Assembly: GCF_000340215.1 (NCBI RefSeq)
Contig: NW_006921532.1
Location: 3,265,337 to 3,329,336, forward strand
Origin: Pseudocercospora fijiensis CIRAD86
Lineage: Eukaryota > Ascomycota > Dothideomycetes > Mycosphaerellales > Mycosphaerellaceae
DNA: 64,000 bases
Direction: 5' to 3'
Part shown: in pieces, positions 31,072-40,299 of the stretch
Layout of the letters: every line of letters starts with the position of its first letter
Numbering within the stretch: the stretch's first letter is position 1
Notes under the pieces: generated by a model
The model's database searches: none
Told to the model about the DNA's origin: nothing
The model's input: the letters and a program-made list of their open reading frames with translations, nothing else
Program-made: the position numbers and the translations under genes

Positions 31072-34000
31072 TCATTTCATACCCAATCCGTCCATCAATC
31101 CTCCATGATCACCCATGTTCCCTTCCGGTCCCGTATCGATCGCCGAGGGCGTCAAACCTGCTGCTCCGATCCCAGCCATGTCTGCGAAGCCCGTGAAACT
31201 ATTCGACCAATCGAGAGTGCTTGTGCCGTTGAAAAGGTTATTGTCCTCTCCCACTGTAGGTGGTTCCATGTTGAATGGCATGAACCAAGCTGTTGATGGA
31301 TCTCCCCAGAAGCCACTGTGCTGCTGCGCGCCTTGCTGATTGGCGCAGGCGTGCATATCGAAGTTTTCAAAGTTGACGTTGCCGGCGCCGTCGAGCATGC
31401 TGTTCAGGCTGCTTTGGTTGCTGCTCCCGCTATACGAGTTGAGAACCATTTGCCGGTCGAGTTGAGGCAGGTATTGTTGTGGTGGGGTGCTGATGAGAGG
31501 ATTGTGAGGTGGTTGGAAGCCTGGCGGGAAGGCGATGGAATGCTGTGCGAAACCAGCATTGATGTTTGCGTCGAGATCGTGGGTGACTTGAGTATGTAAT
31601 GGGTGGAGACCATTTGGCCTGGCTGTGTCGTCTTGTTGTGGTTGGCTGGTGGGGGGCTGTGTCAATTTGCTTCCTTCTGATGTTGATTTGCGCTTCTTCG
31701 CCATCTTCCTCAAATTCTGAGCTTGTTGCAGGTGTGCTGCTCTGCTAGGCGGACTCAATTTCGAAAAGAATTCCTCCACAGTCTGGAGATCACTCTTCTG
31801 ACCAAGCACAGCATCGGCTCCGATTTCCCTCTTGACATCGCTGTTAGGCTCGTCATAGTCGGTGCCGCTGACGCCATGCGGATAGCGGTCGAACCAGTCG
31901 CCGTACTGGAATATAGCTTGCTCGCCGTCCTTGCCCAAGCTGGAGCCTTTGAGGCCGCATCGAGCAGCATCGGCCTGTCGTCGATACAGCTCCTTAAGAT
32001 TTTCCGTAACAAAGTGAAACATGCCCCAATATTTCTTCATCTTCGTGAGATACTTCACATTCCACGCCAAATTCTGCTTGCTCGACGCCTCCAGCTGTGG
32101 ATTCTTGGAGAAGGCGCCGTGAATGTGGACAGTACTGCTGAAGAAGGCGCAGTAGCCGGCAAATGGCGCCACCACCAGATGATCTGTTGCTTCTCGAATG
32201 AGTTCAGAGATCTGGTTTGCAGCATCCATGGCCGTCTGCGCAGCCTCCGCGATGAAGTCTTCTGGCATCTCCTTTGGGAATGTGGAGCGTGATCCAGGCG
32301 AAGGCAGTGCGAATTTGTTCATGAATAGCAGCGTCTGGTTGTGTACAATGTGCAGGAAGATGAACTGGTTTGCAATCTTCTCAGAGGCATGGTTCTGAAG
32401 ATTCTCCTGGTTGTACTGCAGCGAAGCTGGCAGCGTGGCCTTCCATTCTTTGACAGCCGTTTGGATCTGTCGAAACCTGGAATCCTCATCCCACATAGGA
32501 TGGTTGTCACGTTCTTTCCCGCCGAGGTTGAGGTATATGTTAAGTCTACCCCAGATGGAGACCAGCCGGACCAGATAGGCCGCCACGCCCATGTTATCTT
32601 GAGCATTGGCCATCTGGCCTAGCCCTGGTTCCAATGGATTCGGGACGTTGCCGTCCAAGTCTTCGGTGGGACCATTGATCTCCATCTGATAGTAATTCTC
32701 TCGGATGGGGAGTTGAGCACGAATGTATTGTTCGCCGACGAAGACGGGCCTATCTGTACCACTCGAGTTGAATCGGTCCATCAGGAAGCATGACCACATC
32801 GTTCTTCGTCGTATTTCGCGATCCGTAAAGGTGAGACTGTTTCGTCCTCCAGGTGTCCTATCCTTTGGGTCATGGTCGAGATCCTTGTGGAGTTGAAGTG
32901 CGTATGCCATGCGTTGCGCCATACCGCCGAACATCCAGCTCCGACCACCTTGGCAGGTGCCAAACTCGTGAAGTCCGAGGATGAGATAACATATGAGAAT
33001 CGTTATATTCGGAGTATCGTATCTTCGTAGCGCAATCTCTCGTGCTGCGCTGGCCCAGTTCTCTCCTCGAAGAAAGGCAGGCTCCGTGCGGACATGAGGG
33101 TGGTTAGAGAATCGTGCGGATATGGCGCATACGGCAAGAATGAGGACCGGCGGTACTGTGCCTTGGGCCAGTTTGCGCATGAAACTTGGTTTGTGAAGGA
33201 GATGATAGCTTTGGCCGTAGACGTAGTCAAAGAAGACTTCCGCAAGATGCTCTTGCAGCTCTTTGGATGGCAACTTGTCTGCTCCCTCGCGGAGGAGGTT
33301 GTGCTCTTCTTGATTTGCCGGCTTCTCGCCATTAGCATCCAGGCTCTTATCTTCAGCAGGTTCTGCGCGGCTGACAGGTCTTGTCGCTTTGCTCTCAGCC
33401 CAATCCTCAAGCTCGTCGCCAAACGCCTGCTCGGCTCCTCTCTTCTTGGAGCCACCAGCAGACTTTGGAGGCGGCGGTGGCAATGGAGGCTTCACAACAG
33501 CTCGCCCAGTGTTGTTGACAATAGCTTGCTCCTCCTTAGGTATGCATTTGATGACTCGTTCTTCCATTCGCTTAAGACGCTTGTCAAGCATCGCCATGTA
33601 ATCGGTGCGCGGCGCGGCTTTTCTTGTAGTGACCTTGTACACGCATGGTATGCGTGATCTCAAACAATGCTTGCACGCTGGCTTCTCTCCAGAGCAGCGT
33701 ATTTTCTTGCGCCGGCATGCAATGCACGCCAATGGAAGTCGCTTTCGTTCTTTGCCAGCTTTGGTCTTGAGCTCACTCCAGGGTGGCGGTGCGCCAGTTT
33801 GATTGTCATCTTGCTTACTCGCATCCGCTGAAGCTGGTTGCGATGTGGCAGCGTCATTGTTCTCGCTACCAAATTGATTTTCAGCAAAAGTAGCCTGACC
33901 TCGTTGACCGCCCGGACTGGTTGTATCTGAGCCGCCGAAGCTATTCTGTCTTACCATGCCGTATGGCCCGTTGCTGCTGACGCTAAGCCGGTGGTGGTGA

Positions 34001-34287
34001 CCGAGGATAGGCGATTGTGCGTCTACCATGCTCACGGCATGCTGAATGGGTGGCGAAGGTATCATGTTCGTATCAAAGCCATTGTGGTATGGCTGAATAG
34101 CTCCAGGCATGAGCGGTGCAGAAGTATAGCCGTTGACGAAGCCGTTGCCACCATTCATGCCATGCTGCGGTGTATCGAAGCCATAGTCACTGCCGGACTG
34201 ACTGCCGCCGTATGCAGAGCCCGGCCCCATGGAGCCCATACTCATGAAGTTGGGGGTGGGCGAATGCGTCATGTACTCCAGTTTCAT
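31072..34287 (-). CDS. Zn2Cys6 fungal-specific transcription factor
   Basis: Single exon, 1071 residues from ATG 34287 (MKLEYMTHSPTPN...); the open frame reaches 34404 only through a TTG. The N-terminal 185 residues are disordered and rich in Gly, Ser and Asn. The binuclear zinc cluster is at Cys188, 191, 198, 205, 208 and 215 (spacing CX2CX6CX6CX2CX6C; ACIACRRKKIRC ... CKHC), followed by a basic linker and a heptad segment (DYMAMLDKRLKRMEERV) for dimer formation. The fungal_trans middle homology region is at about 365-600 (FFDYVYGQSYHLLHKPSF, IRRRTMWSCFLMDRF). The C terminus is Gln/Asn-rich, probably an activation domain. The target genes cannot be read from sequence. Convergent with SEN15; it is the last host gene before the transposon block. 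Confidence 0.9.
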   Translation of the reverse strand: MKLEYMTHSPTPNFMSMGSMGPGSAYGGSQSGSDYGFDTPQHGMNGGNGFVNGYTSAPLMPGAIQPYHNGFDTNMIPSPPIQHAVSMVDAQSPILGHHHRLSVSSNGPYGMVRQNSFGGSDTTSPGGQRGQATFAENQFGSENNDAATSQPASADASKQDDNQTGAPPPWSELKTKAGKERKRLPLACIACRRKKIRCSGEKPACKHCLRSRIPCVYKVTTRKAAPRTDYMAMLDKRLKRMEERVIKCIPKEEQAIVNNTGRAVVKPPLPPPPPKSAGGSKKRGAEQAFGDELEDWAESKATRPVSRAEPAEDKSLDANGEKPANQEEHNLLREGADKLPSKELQEHLAEVFFDYVYGQSYHLLHKPSFMRKLAQGTVPPVLILAVCAISARFSNHPHVRTEPAFLRGENWASAAREIALRRYDTPNITILICYLILGLHEFGTCQGGRSWMFGGMAQRMAYALQLHKDLDHDPKDRTPGGRNSLTFTDREIRRRTMWSCFLMDRFNSSGTDRPVFVGEQYIRAQLPIRENYYQMEINGPTEDLDGNVPNPLEPGLGQMANAQDNMGVAAYLVRLVSIWGRLNIYLNLGGKERDNHPMWDEDSRFRQIQTAVKEWKATLPASLQYNQENLQNHASEKIANQFIFLHIVHNQTLLFMNKFALPSPGSRSTFPKEMPEDFIAEAAQTAMDAANQISELIREATDHLVVAPFAGYCAFFSSTVHIHGAFSKNPQLEASSKQNLAWNVKYLTKMKKYWGMFHFVTENLKELYRRQADAARCGLKGSSLGKDGEQAIFQYGDWFDRYPHGVSGTDYDEPNSDVKREIGADAVLGQKSDLQTVEEFFSKLSPPSRAAHLQQAQNLRKMAKKRKSTSEGSKLTQPPTSQPQQDDTARPNGLHPLHTQVTHDLDANINAGFAQHSIAFPPGFQPPHNPLISTPPQQYLPQLDRQMVLNSYSGSSNQSSLNSMLDGAGNVNFENFDMHACANQQGAQQHSGFWGDPSTAWFMPFNMEPPTVGEDNNLFNGTSTLDWSNSFTGFADMAGIGAAGLTPSAIDTGPEGNMGDHGGLMDGLGMK

Positions 34288-36044
34288 GCTCTTTGCTAGC
34301 CTGGAAATTTCGCCAGCGCGTCTACGCAGAGAAAAATGCCATTCGTGCTTCCGTGGTCGGTCTGGAGTGAGAGATATCAAGATGCTTCCGTCATTAGGCT
34401 TCAAACAGCCATTTCCCTCCCTCTCGGCCGCTCAGGCGATCTCATTCCATATGACCTCGCGCCTGTGATTGTGTTCTCGAACCCTCGGCCCAACTCGGTC
34501 TATCTCATTCGCGACCTTGCAGACAGGCCAGGTGGAGTCGTGACGACCGGGATATAGAGTTGTATCGCGAATTGGCTTCGTGGCAGAATCGAGACAATAT
34601 CCCCGTCGTGGAAGGGCAAGTCGTTGGATGCTGAGCAGAATGACAGGCGTGTGGGAAGCCTGCGCGCGCACTACAGGTGAACCTGGTTATAAGCAGCCGG
34701 CCCCCAGGCCATAATAATGCTTATAACCCGATATTGCTTAGAGTTGGGCTTAGTTAGCCCCTATCCAGGCTCGAGGCAGCTTAGAAAAGGTGTATTCTCC
34801 GGCCTCCTTTATCTCTTTTCGGAAGAAGAGGCCCCTGAATATCTCGGATAGGTACTTCCGGATAAGCAATTGGATAATAAGAAGGGCCGGATGTTCCAAG
34901 CAATTGCTAACTTGCAGTATGCTACCTAAAAAGCGTTGAATATCGAGATCCGTTGCTTACAACCCGATATTGCTTGTTCGGAACTTGCCTATACCCGGGT
35001 TTGACTGTATACCGCGAGGAGGCACGTCGCCAGGACGAGGGTAGCACAGAGGCAGTGGCAGACTCCGTAGCAGTGGCAGCAAAGCAAAGCAGTGCGGTAC
35101 AGTCTGTCCCCAGTTCGACGTGCAGCCGACCCCAGCCTTGGCCATGTGCTCTTCAATCTTCACCACACTGGGCCCGGCGAGGGTGCAGGCCGCCAATGCG
35201 CTAGTGCCATCGCTGCCCTGTCGTCCCCGCCAGGCGAATTATTAATGGAGACGGTATCATGGGTCAGAGCAGACGTCCTCGGTCCTCCCCTCCCCAGCCC
35301 AGCCCAGCCCAGCCCAGCCCAACTGCTGCCGCTGCCGCTGCCGCCGCCGCCGCTGCTCCTCTGCCACGACAATCAGGTGTCGCGGAGCGCAGCCAGCGCG
35401 CAAGCGACGATGGCGGGCCGAGCAATCGATGGTTCTGTCGCTTGCCGATCGGGCAAAAGTGATGTTCGCCGCGGCGTCTCCGCGCGACCTTCTGGAAGCA
35501 CGGGAGGCTGGGCGTCGGCTACAGGCCCAAGCCCTACCGTCCGGGTCCGTCCCCTACAGCCCCTACCCTGGGCCTGGCAGCGAGCCCGTGCGCGTGCGCG
35601 TGCTCGCCCTGTTCGTGATGACTCGTGCAGTAGTCATCTCATCACCTCTCACGCTCATCATAACTGCACACACTGCAGCGCAGCGCAGCGCGCGCGCACG
35701 GAGGCTGCCAGGCTGCCAGCTGCCAGAAGGTGCGAACTCTATCAGCGCGTTTAGCCTCGAGCCAAACGACGCTGAGTCAGTGCAGACGGATATTCCCGGA
35801 CACAGGCCTCTCGTCACATCAGTGCAACAATATCATGCAACCATGTTTGCGCGCGACCGTCATCACAATCATCCAAGATTGCCACAAGTGGTGAGGGGTG
35901 CTGCGCCAACAACTCCACTTCTCCGAGGCTATGGCGAGCATCCTGGCCGGCAGGGTTGTCGCGCTTACGCCCTGCGCCGTCGCCCACGTGGAATGAACGA
36001 TACATACATGTTACATCTATACACGCCGATTTGAGAGGCTTGTG
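34288..36044. other. Gene-free border zone with a repeat relic and GC-rich low complexity
   Basis: 34288-34680 should hold the promoter of the transcription factor. 34700-34990 is an AT-rich relic bounded by a 22-bp direct repeat. 35000-36040 is GC-rich with microsatellite-like tracts (CCCAG at about 35290-35320, GCC/GCTGCC at about 35325-35356, GCGCGTGCGC at about 35588, GCAGC at about 35680). Several open frames of 70-220 codons there are produced by composition and have no recognisable domain. Confidence 0.45.
34719..34976. repeat. Direct 22-bp repeats bounding an AT-rich relic
   Basis: gcttataacccgatattgct(ta) at 34719-34740 and gcttacaacccgatattgct(tg) at 34955-34976 differ by two transitions. 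The 214 bases between are poor in CpA and TpG, like the RIP-mutated block further right. This looks like a decayed element or RIP-touched duplication left inside otherwise normal sequence. Confidence 0.6.
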
Positions 36045-36239
36045 CAATAGGGACCTTTAGAAGTAAGAGTCTATAAGAAATAGCGCTTCGACCTTAATAG
36101 AATCTTAGTTATCCGGATACTAATATTAAGGGTAACTTCCGCTTTATAAGGCCTAAATTAATAGAGCTAGTAGACCTACTAGATATTAGTCTAATCGTAC
36201 TACTAGTTAGCCGTAAATTGCTACCTATAATAGTGCTTT
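36045..36239. other. RIP-mutated fragment at the edge of the transposon block
   Basis: From about 36045 the sequence changes abruptly to TA-rich, CpA/TpG-poor DNA. This 195-bp stretch precedes the left LTR of element X1 and is not part of any of the three LTR families defined here; it is probably the remnant into which X1 inserted. Confidence 0.5.
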
Positions 36240-36436
36240 TATAAGAAGGGTATATTAGCAGGTAGATAGGGTAGTAGTAGGTATAGATAGTATTCGATAA
36301 AGAACTAGAAAAAGAGGGAGGAAGGCGGGCAAGTTAGCCTATTACTAAGCGCTAAGCCCTACCTAAGGCATCTAGACCCTAACTTTACTCGAGCCTAGTT
36401 ATATACTAATTACGTATAACCTCTTTAGTCCTAATA
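36240..36436 (-). repeat. 3' LTR of element X1
   Basis: 197 bp, starting TATAAGAAGGGTATATTAG and ending CCTAATA; the ends were TG...CA before RIP. It matches the 188-bp LTRs of X2 but has a short insertion (tttagtc) near its right end. A purine-rich tract on the minus strand (AGAAGGGAAGCG) lies just inside, as expected for a 3' LTR of a minus-strand element. Confidence 0.85.
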
Positions 36437-37924
36437 TACGCTTCCCTTCTAAAGGCTACGCCCTCGTAGCTAGTTTTTATTCCGATCTTAACCTCTATTT
36501 CTACTAACTTAGTAGGTCTAATAAGCTGCTTAGTCCGCGCTAAATTGAACGCGTAACTACCGATTATGTAACTATGTTAAACCTTACCTTCTAATACAAT
36601 ATCTAACCCTAACTATGCTATCTTTATATATAATAAAGTAATATATAACTAAAAGAATTAAGGGCTATTAACTAATTATAATACGAGCGCGCCTTCCCTA
36701 CTATAATAGATAGGCATACGAGGTATTGTAGTACTGCCTTCGTTCTAAGTAATATCGTTCCGAGTTCTTTGCGTCTACTCTAAAAGACCTAGAAATGTCT
36801 GCTTCCGAGGATTGTCCGTTTCCGAGAGATTATTCTTGTTATTACGAGGGCTATTATTTACTATCGTAGTTTTACTAGCCCTAATTAGTTAGGTTTAGCA
36901 GCCTTTAATTATTAACCTTATCTTTTAAAAAACATAGCTTGTCTAGTTCCTATAAGTAAAGGCTATTATAAGTATAGTAGTTAAGGTTCGCTTTACTTAA
37001 AGGGTCGGAAAGATCGAGAAGTAACTTATTATCTATAAGATCGACCCTAGCTAGCTTAGCTCTATAGTTTTGCCCTTAGTTAGTCTATTAATCGCTTAAC
37101 CTTTTAAACTTTAAGCCCTTCGAACGGCTTAATTCTTTTTTGCCTTGCTAGTATAGTGCGCCCTAGCCTTAGGCTATAGTATAGGTAAGGTTGTCTTCGT
37201 AGGTATAGTAATAATAGCAAGTAATGTCTATACTAGCGGCGCTAGCCGTCTTAGCGCTAACTTTACCTTGCTTCTAGTTTCCTTCTTTAACTAGCAATAA
37301 TATTAGCAATACCGTTACTAATATAACCGTGTCTTTCCTTCTTTAAACAGTAATATACCCCGTAATACCGTTACTAATATAGCTATGTCGGCTGCTAATA
37401 CACTGCTAGCTCGTAGCGCGACACTATTATTATCCTTATTATCGTTATTCGTACGCGCGCGCGCATCGCCGATAGCTAAGGCTTCGAGGCTCTATAGAAT
37501 AAATAACTAAGAGGTAGAGTCCTTAAAAGAGTAGTAAGTAGTCTTATTGTCCTAGTTTACTAGCCTCTAATTAGTTAGTAAATATTACCCTAGGGGTAGT
37601 ATTAATCCTAGGCCTCTCTAGCGATATTATAGGCCCTTAGCCTTCTTCTTGTTCTTTATACTAGTCTAATACTTATCTAACAACTCGGTTATATCCTTAA
37701 ACGAGTCTTTAGCCTCCTATAAGTCCTATTTAGGTAAATAGCCTTGCTATCTTAGTAGGTACTCCTTCTTACCTTATCTAGTCTAGTACTTTAGTATACG
37801 CTCTACCGACTATAGTTCTTTACTATTAGCTAAGACTTCTTCTAACTTAGTAGGCGCTTTATCGCCTTCGCGTTAGCAATATAGCTTAAGAAGGGATATA
37901 TAGAAGGTATTATAGATAGTATAA
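36437..37924 (-). pseudogene. 3' part of X1 internal region (RIP-mutated)
   Basis: Internal sequence of X1 downstream of pol, matching 45196-46361 plus 53265-53590 of X2. No open frame survives. It ends at the E2 insertion point with the five bases TATAA. Confidence 0.7.
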
Positions 37925-38153
37925 TATTACGATCTTAGCGACTTGTATATGAAATTTAAAGTTACGTAACGGGGCTAGCTAATGCTACCCTAGGGGTGTT
38001 ATTAGACCTAAGCTACAAGTAACCCGAAGTTACGTAACTCGATGCCTAAGGCATCCGCCGAGCGGATAAAAGCCTCTTCCGCGAGAGAGCCTCTCTCTCT
38101 TCCTTCTCTAACTCGTTATTAATTTAGATAGCTATCTAATTAATATCTTAATA
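37925..38153 (+). repeat. 5' LTR of E2
   Basis: 229 bp, TATTACGATC...CTTAATA (TG...CA before RIP; termini TATTA/TAATA form the inverted ends). Differs from the 3' LTR at nine positions, all transitions. Confidence 0.93.
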
Positions 38154-38199
38154 GAATAACGAGTTCCTTTATTACCTACGACAACGTCGTAGGTACTGT

Positions 38200-40260
38200 C
38201 GTTTATATCTATACGAAGAATTATATCGCTAGCGATCGCTATCGCCCTTTTACGCTTCTCGTTATACGATAGCGCTAACAAACCTTATATTATATTAGGA
38301 CCTATATACTAATCTATATTAAGTATAGTAAGCTACTTAACCGTAGTAATACCGCCGATCCGTTATAGATCCTTTACAACCGCCTACTAATCGTAGTAGC
38401 GGCTCGGAATATATAAATACGCCTAACTAAGCAGAAACAGCTAGTACCTAGTTAAACGGTATACTAGAGCAACAACCTCCGTAGGGTCTACGACCTAGCC
38501 TTATAGACATCGATAGTATACTATATTAGCCTTTACCTAGCAATCTCTAGGACTTCTAGTAGCTCTTTAGTAGAGTAAATAAGTAGGAAGCCGCTAAACA
38601 CGTCTTTTAACGCATAACCGCGTTATACTAGTTAGTAGCTACTCTCTGTTAACAATACTAGTAAGAAGCAGAAACACTAGAGCGAGTATAATAAGCCTAT
38701 TATAAGACTAATACCTACCTTAATAGCGAGCTAGTATAGGCTCGTACGGAAGTAGAATACTAACGCTAAGCCGCCGAGGTAGTACGTAATATACTAAATA
38801 TCGCGTACTAGTAACGTAATAACCTTGCTTAGCAAGCCGTACGTCTATAATAATAATAGTCTTCTATAGAAGATATCGCCCGCTAAGCTAGCGAATAAGC
38901 TACTCGTACCCGTCGTAACGCCGAAGCGTCCTTATTATATAACCCGGTCGGCGGCTAAGGACCTATACTAAATAATAGCCGACCCTTATTCCGTCGCCTA
39001 TCTAACATATACCTAGTACCCGAAGATATTGTACTAGGCGGTAGTAGCTTTTGTCGACCTCTTAGCGCTTTCGACTATCTCGGTCGTTTACGCTTCGGCC
39101 GTCTAAATACTAACCCTAAGGGTTAGGATAATCCTATTAATATTAATAATAACTTTGGTTACGACCTAGTACTACGATCTCGCGACTAACTAGACCCTCT
39201 CCGCCGCCCTAGGTTTAACTATAGCTTTAACGACGATAATAACTATACTAGATATAATAAGAGCGAGAAGTATCTAGACCTAGAGAAATACGATAGAGAC
39301 CGTAAGAAGCTAAAGCCCTTCCTTACTAAGCTTACGATTAAGTTAACAATTAATAATAACCGCTTTCTAATACTATAAGACTAGTTAATATATACGTATA
39401 GTCGTACTACCGGCAAAGCCTACTCGATAGTCTAGCTATACGTCCGTTATAATAAATAGGGCGTAATCGTAGATTTCGACGACCTCGATAACTTCCGCAA
39501 CCTATTAGTTAACGCCTTCGGCGACCCTAACGAGGTCGCTACTACTAGTTATAAGCTAGATAACTTAAAGTAGAAGAATAAGGAGTTTGCTTACTACCTT
39601 ATAGAGTTTAATCGACTTAACGCCTTACTCGGTTATAAAGGCCGAGCCTAGGTTAACGCTCTTAAGTATAGCTTGTTTTCCGAATTAAAGATAGCGCTTA
39701 GTAATATATATAATAAGCCTACTAACTTCTTAGTATTATATCGCTATCTAACTATTATCGATAATCGGCTCCGCTAATATCGCGTAGAAAGTAGCTACGA
39801 TAATACTAAGCTAGGATCTAGCAATACTACTAACTAAGGCTCGAATACTAACCGTAGTAATAATAACGCTAGCGGCTCTAATAATAGGTACGCTCCTTAA
39901 GGATACGTCGCTCTACGTAATAACTAAGAACAATTTACCTCGGCGAATAATAGTAATAATACTAGTACTACTACGACTACGACTACGACTATCCGCGACC
40001 CGGACGCTATAGACCTCTCTACTACTTAAGGTTAGGGTTAGGGTTAGGGTTAGAGTTAGGGTTAGGGTAATCGTCGTCGCGTAACGCTTAAAAAGAGAGA
40101 TCGCCGCCGCCGCGAAGGTTTATATCGCTTCTATAGTAGCAATTACGTCTACTCCGATACTACTTATCTAGAGCTTATCTACCGCGCTTAAGGCTGTAGC
40201 AATCGTTTAAATACTAACGTCTCTACCTTCGGTACCGCCGCTACTCCGGCCGATCTACCT
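38200..40260 (+). pseudogene. E2 gag, RIP-destroyed
   Basis: Boundaries approximate. Reading through TAA/TAG that replace Gln codons, a retrotransposon gag is recognisable at about 39460-39790 (DFDDLDNFRNLL, NAFGDPNEVA, FAYYLIEFNRLNALLGY). A mutated zinc knuckle follows at about 40120-40200, where cysteine and histidine codons have become Tyr. Between them a Gly-Gln repeat appears as GGTTAG units. Confidence 0.8.
40030..40068 (+). repeat. Telomere-like (GGTTAG)n tract inside E2 gag
   Basis: Six to seven GGTTAG/AGTTAG units, in frame with gag. Reversing RIP at each TAG (CAG before) gives GGT-CAG repeats, i.e. Gly-Gln, so the telomere sequence is probably a by-product of mutation. Confidence 0.85.
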
Positions 40261-40299
40261 CCTACTAATAATAAAGACGCTTATAGTAGCGATAAGGAG

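Noticed and set aside
35092..36034. Open frames of 200-220 codons in GC-rich DNA
   Set aside because: Low-complexity Pro/Ala/Arg products from microsatellite-like repeats; competing frames overlap on both strands.
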